From Candidatus Obscuribacterales bacterium (GTDB lineage Bacteria; Cyanobacteriota; Vampirovibrionia; Obscuribacterales; Obscuribacteraceae): a stretch of DNA of 64,000 nt. Below, piece by piece: positions 47,153 to 56,400 of this stretch. The notes beneath the pieces are model-generated. The model saw nothing but the letters and a program-made list of their open reading frames with translations, searched no databases and had not been told where the DNA came from. Positions within the stretch are counted from its first letter, which is position 1. Each line of letters starts with the position of its first letter. The stretch spans positions 26,470-90,469 of the forward strand of contig JAGVLS010000048.1 of the NCBI GenBank assembly GCA_020054205.1. The letters run 5' to 3'. Both the position numbers and the translations under genes were made by a program.

Positions 47153-50100
47153 ATGGGATACGACGATTCACGTAACATATGGGAAGAGAAAATTGCCGAT
47201 TTAAGGCGATATGATCTTGACGCATTAGATACCGACCCAGTTAATCCAAACGATATTATCAGCTGGCCGATACCTAATCTAACATTTGTTCGTATTGATG
47301 GCATTTTAAGATCTTGGGACATAGAAAGAGAAAAACAACAACAATCTCAAGCACCCCAACAAAACCAAGATCCAAATCAATTACCCAAACGTATGTATTT
47401 AATGGAAGATGCGCTAGCTGGCTTAAATGGACAGAAAGCCTGTCTTGCTTATTTAGTTTTAGGTGGAAAAACTGGCGTTAATTATTATATGGGTATGTCG
47501 ATCCAAAACACTGGCAATGGCAATACTGCCAATCTTTCCGATGCTGAATCATATGACAGCTTGAAGTCAATATTGCATAGTGTTTATAACGGTGTAGATA
47601 TTTTCAAAGAATCATTTTCTGCCGACACCATGCGTTCTATGATAAGTCCTATTGCCAATCACATTGGTATTGTTTCTGGCATACCTTCACTAAAAAGCAC
47701 AGCTGGCGACACCATGGAATCAGAGCAAGTTGAGCGCATTGCTAGTGGCTTGCAAGGTCATGATTTTGGCATGCTCACTTTAGCTGTGCCAATACCACAA
47801 AAAATGGTCAATACAGAAGAATTTTCAATTGTCGATCAAATACAAAGGGCTCAAGAAAACGAAGACCCTGAGAAAAAACGCCGAATAAAATATTATCTTG
47901 AATTACAAGATGCATATTTAAAGCAAGTACAGCTAGGTACCGCTATTGGACATTGGCAAACTTGTGTATATTTCTTTGCTCCCGATCGCTCAGTTTTTGT
48001 TAGATTACAATCTTTAATTCGTGCTACATATACAGACGAACAAAGTCGTCCAACACCACTTCGTACCCATGAATTACCAGGGCTGAAGCCCCATTTAGAA
48101 CAATTTCGTTTATTGCACAATGTACGCACAGATCAAAACTTTCAGTCTTTATTGAACTTTCGTTTTCTAACACCATTAAATTCACGCATGTTATCTTGCT
48201 ATATTCACTTACCAAAACGTGAAATGGCAGGATTTCGTGTACGTAGATCGGCTGAGTTTTCATTAGCAGCAATACCACCTAAAGATCCAAATCGAATTAT
48301 TGCAGTTGGAAATATCTTAGATCGTGGTGTTGATACGGGTAATTTGTATCATATCGATGTCGATGCATTACAAAAACACACTATAGTTTGCGGGGTAACT
48401 GGCGGCGGTAAAACTAATACTTGTTTTTATCTGCTTAATCAGTTATGGAAATATAAAATACCCTTTATGGTTATTGAGCCAGCCAAATCAGAATATCGTC
48501 ATATGATGCTTATGTCTGAAACATTTAAAGACGTAGGACAAGTATTTTCTCTTGGTGACGAAACGGTATCACCATTTCGCTTAAATCCATTTGAAATTAT
48601 GAAAGGTGTAAAAGTTCAAACCCATCTTGACGCTTTAAAATCTGTATTCAATGCTAGTTTTGAAATGTATTCTCCTATGCCACAAGTGCTAGAAAAAGCT
48701 CTTAATGCCATCTATGCTGTGCGTGGTTGGGACTTAGTGCAAAACCGCAATCGTCGTCTGCCGCCTGGAGTAAATCCAGGTGATCCTGATTGTCCATCAG
48801 AAATTTTTCCAACAATGAAGGACTTATACGAAATAATTGATCCAATTACAGAATCATTTGGTTATTCAGAACGTATTGGTCCAGATGTACAAGCAGCTTT
48901 GAAAGCTAGAATTGGTTCTTTACTTATCGGTGGTAAAGGACAAATGTTGAACACAAGACGTTCAATACCGCCTGAAAATATTTTCTGCAAACCAACAGTT
49001 GTAGAGCTAAAAATGGTCTCAGAAGATACAGAAAAATCATTTTTAATAGGCATGCTTTTAGTATTCTTATATGAATATCGAGAATCTTTAGGTCCTCACG
49101 ATCACTTACAACACATCATGCTTGTAGAAGAAGCACATCGTTTATTGAAAAATGTTCCCACTCAACAATCAGCAGAATCTGCCAATCCTGCTGGAAAAGC
49201 CGTCGAGTTTTTTACTAATATGCTTGCTGAAATTCGTGCTTATGGACAAGGCTTTATTATTGCCGACCAAATTCCAAATAAATTAGCACCAGAAGCTCTT
49301 AAAAATACCAATTTAAAAATCATGCACCGTATTGTTGCCACCGATGACCGCGACTCAATGGGTGGTGCTATGAATTTAGACGATATTCAAAAACGTCACG
49401 TAACAGCATTAGGGCAAGGTCATGCTCTTGTTTATGCTGAAAGAATGGAACAACCTTATCATTTATGCGTTATGTACGATAAATCAGCAGCCGTGCCGCC
49501 ACCTGATACACCAGCTGATTCGGATAATTTAGTTAGGGACTCTATGAAAGGTTTGGATGTTGTTCAAACTTTTGATAAACATTTAGGTTGCAAATTTTGT
49601 CTGCACCGCTGTGATTCAGCAATTCTTGATACTGCTACATTGGTAGCAGATGATCCTATTTTCCGCCAAGTTTATAATCGTTATGTTTTATCGACACTAA
49701 AAGATTTAACTCAATTAGTACATTTCCGTGCTCAAATAATACACGAAATTCAACGGGTAATCGGTGGACGGGCTCGTTCTGGTAATTTAACTGGCATAAC
49801 TTGGTGCGTATTAACACAAGCCACTGAAAGATATTTTGAACGCAAAGGCGAAGAAAATTATTGGTTTTACGATCAAGTACGCGAGCAACACTTACGTTGG
49901 CTCAATTTACTTAGACCAGCATTTCAACCAAGCGAAGTAAACAGACGCCTTGATATTTCAGTATTGCGCGAATGGAGAGATGATTTCATTGAATTGCATA
50001 AGCGCGACCAAGGTCCTCACCCCACATGCGGTCCTTGCACCTCAAAATGTCTCTATCGCTTTGAAGTATCAGAAGTAGTGCGTGACCCAAAAATCAAATT

Positions 50101-50371
50101 TGACTTTAATTCTTCTATCAATCGCAAAGATAGCTCAGCATCTGATTCAGCTGCCTGGTTCTGTAGACTACTTACTGAGCGCATGATTGGTCAAGGTGAT
50201 ATAGACTTGGCTTATTGTCTGGCTGTACATTTAATTAAAGACCAACAATTATCTACTGACGCACAGTTAGTGCTATTACATAAAGTCCGTACTGCCTTAG
50301 AAAATTTCCAAAATGAAGCCGAGCAGGAAGCAGCAGGAGGACAGGCAGGAGGTCCAGCCAGTGGCAGCTAA
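47153..50371 (+). CDS. HerA/DUF87-like ATPase with two CxxCxxxC motifs
   Basis: This is a 1072-residue cytoplasmic ATPase of the HerA/FtsK superfamily. An N-terminal ~400-residue region is unrecognised. Walker A is GVTGGGKT (414-421) in HTIVCGVTGGGKTNTCFYLL, and Walker B is HIMLVEEAHRLL (~654-664). The sensor-like ADQIPNKLAPEALKNTNLKI follows. Two cysteine motifs, CKFCLHRC (~813-820) and CGPCTSKC (~958-965), could together bind a metal or an Fe-S cluster. HerA proteins move DNA or act in protein-transport rings. It lies 144 bp after the VirD4-like gene, and a weak hairpin (47029-47058) stands in that gap. Confidence 0.8.
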   Translation: MGYDDSRNIWEEKIADLRRYDLDALDTDPVNPNDIISWPIPNLTFVRIDGILRSWDIEREKQQQSQAPQQNQDPNQLPKRMYLMEDALAGLNGQKACLAYLVLGGKTGVNYYMGMSIQNTGNGNTANLSDAESYDSLKSILHSVYNGVDIFKESFSADTMRSMISPIANHIGIVSGIPSLKSTAGDTMESEQVERIASGLQGHDFGMLTLAVPIPQKMVNTEEFSIVDQIQRAQENEDPEKKRRIKYYLELQDAYLKQVQLGTAIGHWQTCVYFFAPDRSVFVRLQSLIRATYTDEQSRPTPLRTHELPGLKPHLEQFRLLHNVRTDQNFQSLLNFRFLTPLNSRMLSCYIHLPKREMAGFRVRRSAEFSLAAIPPKDPNRIIAVGNILDRGVDTGNLYHIDVDALQKHTIVCGVTGGGKTNTCFYLLNQLWKYKIPFMVIEPAKSEYRHMMLMSETFKDVGQVFSLGDETVSPFRLNPFEIMKGVKVQTHLDALKSVFNASFEMYSPMPQVLEKALNAIYAVRGWDLVQNRNRRLPPGVNPGDPDCPSEIFPTMKDLYEIIDPITESFGYSERIGPDVQAALKARIGSLLIGGKGQMLNTRRSIPPENIFCKPTVVELKMVSEDTEKSFLIGMLLVFLYEYRESLGPHDHLQHIMLVEEAHRLLKNVPTQQSAESANPAGKAVEFFTNMLAEIRAYGQGFIIADQIPNKLAPEALKNTNLKIMHRIVATDDRDSMGGAMNLDDIQKRHVTALGQGHALVYAERMEQPYHLCVMYDKSAAVPPPDTPADSDNLVRDSMKGLDVVQTFDKHLGCKFCLHRCDSAILDTATLVADDPIFRQVYNRYVLSTLKDLTQLVHFRAQIIHEIQRVIGGRARSGNLTGITWCVLTQATERYFERKGEENYWFYDQVREQHLRWLNLLRPAFQPSEVNRRLDISVLREWRDDFIELHKRDQGPHPTCGPCTSKCLYRFEVSEVVRDPKIKFDFNSSINRKDSSASDSAAWFCRLLTERMIGQGDIDLAYCLAVHLIKDQQLSTDAQLVLLHKVRTALENFQNEAEQEAAGGQAGGPASGS

Positions 50372-50951
50372 GAAAGAACCCACTACCCCGCCCAAGAAAA
50401 AAAGCAGCAATAAGAATACAGTTGCTGAATATAATAACGCAGATATAAATAAGACTAATGAAAATGAAGAATGGGAAGAACCAGCACCAGAGGATCCAAA
50501 TGCTTTAGTTAATCAACTAGGTGTAGCCAATCTCAAAGAAATATTATTTGATAAAGATGGTCATTTATTTTCAGCAGCTGGTCGACAATCTCCAGTAGCT
50601 GAAATTACAAGCAGTGGTGTTATGTTACATCCCCCACAAAAACCATATGAAGCAAAGGGGAAGATAGAAAATATAACTGTTGCCGTCAATGAAAAAGGGA
50701 TTGTATTGGATGAATTAGGGCAACCAAGAAAAATTGCTGGAGCAAAATTTAAAGGACAAGAAATTTATTGGCTAGGTGAAGTAATGCCAGGTACAGTAAA
50801 ACATTATGCTGGCTGGTTTGATAATTTGGGTAAAGCACATAAGCTTTATCTGCAAAATCAAGCACTTACTACAGATATCATTTATAAAATTCGCAATCGC
50901 AGTGTCGATGGTGAATTAAGCGTTTTTGCAGAATTAAGTACTGATGAATAA
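50361..50951 (+). CDS. Uncharacterised soluble protein in ATPase operon
   Basis: This protein has 196 residues. A basic, disordered N-terminus (VAAKKEPTTPPKKKSSNKN) is followed by a beta-rich domain from about residue 60 (FDKDGHLFSAAGRQSPVAEI, GQEIYWLGEVMPGTVKHYAG WFDNLGK). The GTG start is preferred over an upstream ATG (50313) because AGGAGGT lies 7 nt before it. It overlaps the ATPase gene by 11 nt and the next gene by 8 nt, so all three are translationally coupled. No family recognised; probably a partner of the ATPase. Confidence 0.68.
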   Translation: MAAKKEPTTPPKKKSSNKNTVAEYNNADINKTNENEEWEEPAPEDPNALVNQLGVANLKEILFDKDGHLFSAAGRQSPVAEITSSGVMLHPPQKPYEAKGKIENITVAVNEKGIVLDELGQPRKIAGAKFKGQEIYWLGEVMPGTVKHYAGWFDNLGKAHKLYLQNQALTTDIIYKIRNRSVDGELSVFAELSTDE

Positions 50952-51450
50952 TTATAAGAGCCATACATTTTTTATTCTTGCCAGCATTATCTATTTATTT
51001 TTATGGCAAATAAATGAAATAAGTGCTCAAACCAAAAATAGTGATATAAAAATGACAGACAAAATTACAAAAAAACTTGCAGACAAAACTACACACAAGC
51101 TTACAGAGAATGAAGCAATTACACTTGCTGAACAATTTGTTGCTCAAAATGGATATACAGATGCACCAGCAAACAAATCAAAAATTGCTTACGAATCTCT
51201 TGAACGTTATACAGATATAGACAAAATGTTAGATTTTAGAAAAAATACTTTAAAAAGAAAAGCATATGGTATTTGTCATAAAGCAAAGCGTCAACGAGGC
51301 TGGACTATTGTTTTTGAATTTAAAAATCCCAATTCCCAAACAAGTGATGAAAAACCAGTAGGCAGAGCTATAACCATGGACGAATTTGGCGATAAAATTA
51401 AAATGGAACACTGTGATTTTTTTCTCTCAGCAGTAGATAAACGCCTTTAG
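50944..51450 (+). CDS. Uncharacterised exported protein
   Basis: This is a 168-residue protein. Residues ~8-28 (FFILASIIYLFLWQINEISA) form a signal peptide or anchor ending at SAQT. The mature part is a small alpha/beta domain (LTENEAITLAEQFVAQNGYT, GWTIVFEFKN, VGRAITMDEFGDKIKMEH), similar in pattern to small NTF2-like or peptidase-inhibitor-like folds, without a firm match. It overlaps the previous gene by 8 nt and closes the ATPase operon. Confidence 0.62.
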   Translation: MNNYKSHTFFILASIIYLFLWQINEISAQTKNSDIKMTDKITKKLADKTTHKLTENEAITLAEQFVAQNGYTDAPANKSKIAYESLERYTDIDKMLDFRKNTLKRKAYGICHKAKRQRGWTIVFEFKNPNSQTSDEKPVGRAITMDEFGDKIKMEHCDFFLSAVDKRL

Positions 51451-51577
51451 AACAAATGAATTTGCTCCAAATAAGAACTTCTTAACAACAGTTTACATTT
51501 TTTCAGACAAGGGAAAATTGTAAAAAGGCAAGCTCTCTCCCAAAGCAATTTAGATATCTGCAATTAGGCACAATTGC

Positions 51578-53428
51578 ATGGATAATTGGCGCCCATCTTT
51601 GGTGGTAGCAATGAAAGAGTCAAAAAATTTAAATATTATCGATGCATCTCACAACAATGAGGCTATTGAGCTGAAAGAAGTAATTGATGCTGTTAAGTCT
51701 GCAAATGACACTGCCGCACAAGGAGAAAATAATAGTAGCGAAAGTTTAACTGCTAAAAAATCTCTTTGGGTGAACCAAATTTCTGCAACAGCAAAAAGTT
51801 TTCTACCTCCCGAAAAAGCAAATTTCAATATTTACTGGCGAAGACTGGAAGCTTATTTAATTGATGTATTAATCATAGGCTTGATTGCCTATCCAATTGG
51901 TCTTATAGTCTCATTTTGTTATTACGGATACTTAACTGACAAAGTAACGTCAGATTTTGCAATAGTCCAAAACTTTTTCATGTATTGTCCATTAGGATTA
52001 TCGTTTCTTAGTGGTTTATTCACTCCTTTATTATCTTCTCTTACATTCTGGCTTTCAATTATAGATTATCGGATGTACGACAATTTGTTGGAGCATAATG
52101 GATTTTTATTTGTATGGTTTTTGCTTTTGCCACTGCTCATCAATTATTTTTATCGAGTTGGCTTTGAAAGCTCAAAATTCAAAGCAACGCCAGGAAAGAT
52201 AATTTCCAGATTATACATTTCCACCACTGATAATAAGGCACTCTCATGGGCACAAGCTACAAAACGATTTTTATTACTCAATGCACCTTTAAATCTATCT
52301 TTCATAGCAGTGTATTACCTTAGCCTTTATCAGTGGATATGGGGATCCATTATTTTTTCTCCCGTCGTCCTATGGATACTTTCATTTACAATATTAGCTA
52401 TAACTTTATGGCGATCTAAATTGCCACATAGCTTAGCAGATGAGGTTCAGACCTGCAAAGAACGATTAAGATCAATTCTTTTTGTCTGCTTACAGCTGTG
52501 CACATTACAGGATCGTTTTACAACATACAAAGTACAAAATCAAAAGCAATCGAATAAGCTAAACAATTCATTTATCAAATTTGTTTGTCTATTTTTAGTA
52601 AGCATAGCCACAGGTATTATGCTAAATCTATTCAATATGTCTTATTTTGCAACAATTCGAGCAGAAATTACAACTAAACTTAGCGAAATAGTATCCCATA
52701 CAAATACAAAAGAATATATAGAAGATGAAGAAGAATTAGCCAGCCTAATAGAAAACAAAGCAAATCTATACGCATCCACAGAAGACATGGATCTCTATGC
52801 CAAAGCATCTATAGCACATGACAAAGCTTATAAGTCTGCAAAAATCGTCTATGGAGAGGATCATCCAGAGACTTATGCAATACTAGCAAACTTAATAGAG
52901 ACTTGGTATTACAACAACGAAATAGAAGAATTGCTTACAGATGAAAAATCCCAAAAAACTAACCCGATCACGGATAAGAAATTAACACATTTGATGCGAA
53001 CAGAAGGGTCTGCCTATGCTCTATTAGACTCCTTAAAAAATGCTCCAAACAATGAAACACTTCTCTTAAAAACTAAAGCTATAATAGGACTGTCAGAATT
53101 CCTTCATAGAGAGTACGAGCTTAGTGAAAAATATTTGTTGGAAGTAACTGCCAATCCAAAATGCCCCTTAGACATTCTCAAAAGATACGATCGTTATGAT
53201 CTTATAGAAAAAATAGCCAAGGCACAAGAAAAACAAAAAAAATACAATGAAGCAATAACAACTCTTTTAGGGTTAGTACAATCAATTGAAAAGTTAAAAG
53301 AAGAAGATAGAAATTATTATCAACCGACAACTGATAAAGCTAAGAAAAAAATTGCAAGCCTCTATAAAAAACTAGGAAAGCATAAAGAAGCAGAAAAAAT
53401 TCTAGCTACAATAAAAAACACTAACTAG
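51578..53428 (+). CDS. RDD-family membrane protein with C-terminal TPR-like region
   Basis: This is a 616-residue protein. After an ~80-residue cytoplasmic tail, an RDD domain begins at FNIYWRRLEAYLIDVLIIGL and contains about four helices, including ATPGKIISRLYIST, the usual second RDD signature. Another helix (~340-360) leads to a mainly helical part with TPR-like pairs (AKASIAHDKAYKSAKIVYGE). The function of RDD proteins is mostly unknown, though some act in Na+ or solute transport. The ATG at 51611 (behind GGTGG) is an alternative start. Its end overlaps the giant LysM gene by 8 bp, convergently. Confidence 0.7.
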   Translation: MDNWRPSLVVAMKESKNLNIIDASHNNEAIELKEVIDAVKSANDTAAQGENNSSESLTAKKSLWVNQISATAKSFLPPEKANFNIYWRRLEAYLIDVLIIGLIAYPIGLIVSFCYYGYLTDKVTSDFAIVQNFFMYCPLGLSFLSGLFTPLLSSLTFWLSIIDYRMYDNLLEHNGFLFVWFLLLPLLINYFYRVGFESSKFKATPGKIISRLYISTTDNKALSWAQATKRFLLLNAPLNLSFIAVYYLSLYQWIWGSIIFSPVVLWILSFTILAITLWRSKLPHSLADEVQTCKERLRSILFVCLQLCTLQDRFTTYKVQNQKQSNKLNNSFIKFVCLFLVSIATGIMLNLFNMSYFATIRAEITTKLSEIVSHTNTKEYIEDEEELASLIENKANLYASTEDMDLYAKASIAHDKAYKSAKIVYGEDHPETYAILANLIETWYYNNEIEELLTDEKSQKTNPITDKKLTHLMRTEGSAYALLDSLKNAPNNETLLLKTKAIIGLSEFLHREYELSEKYLLEVTANPKCPLDILKRYDRYDLIEKIAKAQEKQKKYNEAITTLLGLVQSIEKLKEEDRNYYQPTTDKAKKKIASLYKKLGKHKEAEKILATIKNTN

Positions 53429-56400
53429 CTAAATTTGCTTTTACTTTACTTGCCTTCTCAGTATTAGCAAGATAAATATCACAGTATTGTTGCCAGTTTG
53501 TGGCAAAATCATTTTCACACATTTGTTTTACAACTTGTGGCGGCAAATCCATATGATTTGATTTTTTAGAGCCACCCAATGAGTATTCATGACGCCAACT
53601 GCCCTTTTTTGTAATGTCATATTGAATTATAGGTACCCAATCAATACCAGTATTTAGTTCCAAGCGAATAAAATGTCCAATTCCTAAAGAATTACCATTT
53701 TCAAATTTAGCCAATCTGCAAGAATCAGATAAACTAGTAAATACACATTTAATTTCTCGACTATTTATTGCTGATTTAGATTTAGCTTCCTTATTACCAG
53801 TAGTATCTGCACCAGAGGCAACTATTTGTGTTTTAGAAATGCTAACTTTAGTTTTCTCAATTACAGCTAGGACATCTTTTACTACTATGTCGTCTGCACC
53901 TTTAAAGCTATCAGTAGCTCTAGGTAAATCACTCTTTGAAGGGCTAATTTTAGCTTGCATTTGTTCTCTAAATAAAACTATTTCTTCCTTAGTTGGAATT
54001 ATCAACCTTACACCCCGTTTCAATACTGCAACTGGATGACCTTTACCATCTACTTTCAAAGATAAATTATTTAGTTGAGCAACAAGTTTCCAAAGCGAAA
54101 CATCCTTTAACGATGGATGACTAATAGCTAGTGAGCGCAAAGTATCACCAAGACGACAAGTGTATTTTATTCTTTCATCCTTTTTCACAATATTGCTCAT
54201 AGAACCAAGCAATTTTTCAACATTTTCACGACGTTTCAAAGTTGCTGGATCTGCTTTCACCAAAGAGGGCTTCACATTGCTACTAACAGTTGCAGCCATC
54301 GCCTCTAATGTATCATATTCAAACTGCATTGGTTTCGAGAAAAACACTCTAGAGATAAACCGTTTGATTTCAGATTTTGTTGGCAATTGCAACACAGCAC
54401 GTGGACGCAGTTGCAGCAATTGTCTACCATCAACAATTCTATATGGAATTGTACCTTTGTTAATTTCATAAATAAGTTCTGCTAATTTTTTATTGCCCAA
54501 TTTCTTGGTAGCAATAGATTCTAAAGTATCGCCAGGAAGAATTACATATTTTGTTCTAGCTGCTACACTAAGGGCATCTTCAATTGCTTTATTTTTGTTA
54601 GCTAAATCATTAGCTTTTCTGGTAGCCATTTCAGTAAGCAGAGCATCCGCTAAACGTTTTGCTTTTTCAGCAATCTCACGTTCTTTTTCTTCACGCTCTT
54701 TTCTTTCGCGTTCTTCTTTTATCTTTTGCTCGCGCTCTTCTTTTTCTTTCAATTCATATCGTTCTTTTTCTCTTTGCGCCATTGCTTCAAGAGAGTATGG
54801 ATCGTTAAGTCCTTTCTCAATTATGTCAAAGCGCCTGCTGCCGTATTCGTCAAAAGCATTATACTCAGAAATATCTGTGCGATAAGATCCATAAGTTACA
54901 TCAGGTAACTGACTATTTGTTTCTTTTAGAACTGGAACTTCGTCCTCTTCAGCAACAAATGGTTCGACTTTGTAATCATTAGCTTTAACAGCAGGCTGAT
55001 TTGACCAAACAGGAGGCTTTGTATTTGCCATTACAATTGGTACGGGTTCTTCTTCTTTTTTCTCTACCTTTTTATTAGCAACATTTTGAGAATCACTATT
55101 TGGAACAAGCGCAGATTGATCTACTGCAGTTGTATTTGTGGAGGTAGAATTAGTTTGAGTCGTTTGATTCGTCTGAGTCGCTGGTGTTGCTTGTGTTGCT
55201 TGTGTTGCTTGTGTTGTAGATACTATATTTGAGTTATTTGCAATATTGGTTACAGCATTTGGATCGACAGCACTGAGAATATTTGCAACATTATTCAATG
55301 CCGCTGTATTTTGACCAGCATTATTTCCAGCACTGTTTGAATTATTGCTACCTGTATTTGCTGCAGATGCTGTGTTATTTCCAGTGGTAGCTACCGTATT
55401 TATATTGTTAGAGCTAGGTAGACTCGCATTTGTTGTTGTATTTACGGTCGTGTTTGTCGCGACGTTTGTTGTTGTTGTCGTATTTGGGGTTGTGGTATTT
55501 GATGTAATGTTTGCAGTCGTGTTTGGTGTTGTTGTCGTGCTTGCAACTATGCTGGATGTATTGCTTGCAGGCGCATTAGCCGCAGTATTTGCAGATATAC
55601 TAGCTACTGTATTGGCAGTTGTATTATTTGCAACGTTTACTGTTCCATTAGTTGGTGCAGCAGGAGTCCCGGTTGTGTTTCCTGCAGGAGTTGCTACCGC
55701 GCCGCCAGTTGCACTAGATCCAGGATTTGCGCTGGAACCAGGACTTACAACAGACCCAGGATTTACAACAGATCCAGGTGTCACTCCAGAATTACTATTT
55801 CCTGGATTAGAGCTGTTGGAATTATTTGTTCCAACATTTGTATTGCCTGCTGTTGTAGAACCAGTGGATGGTATTTGTGTTCCTACTGATCCCACACTAT
55901 TACTTCCAGCATTTGTATTTCCAGTAGTGATATTTCCAGCATTAGCATTGCTATTTGAACTTGAGTTTGAACTATTTCCACCTGAATTTGTTACGGGTAT
56001 TGTGTTATTTCCAGTGCCAGCTCCTGTGTTGATACTTCCTGCTCCAGGCATGCTTACTGATCCTGCATTTCCTGTTGTGTTGCCAGCATTGTTTCCTGTA
56101 CCCGTGTTAGATGTTGTAGATCCAGGAAGTCCATTTGTATTTCCAATTACAACCGAGCCACCAGTTGCACTAGATCCTGGATTTGCGCCGGAACCAGGAC
56201 TTACAACAGACCCAGGATTTACAACAGATCCAGGTGTCACTCCAGAATTACTATTTCCGGGATTAGAGCTGTTGGAATTATTTGTTCCAACATTTGTATT
56301 GCCTGCTGTTGTAGAACCAGTGGATGGTATTTGTGTTCCTACTGATCCTACATTATTACTTCCAGCATTTGTATTTCCAGTAGTGATATTTCCAGCATTA

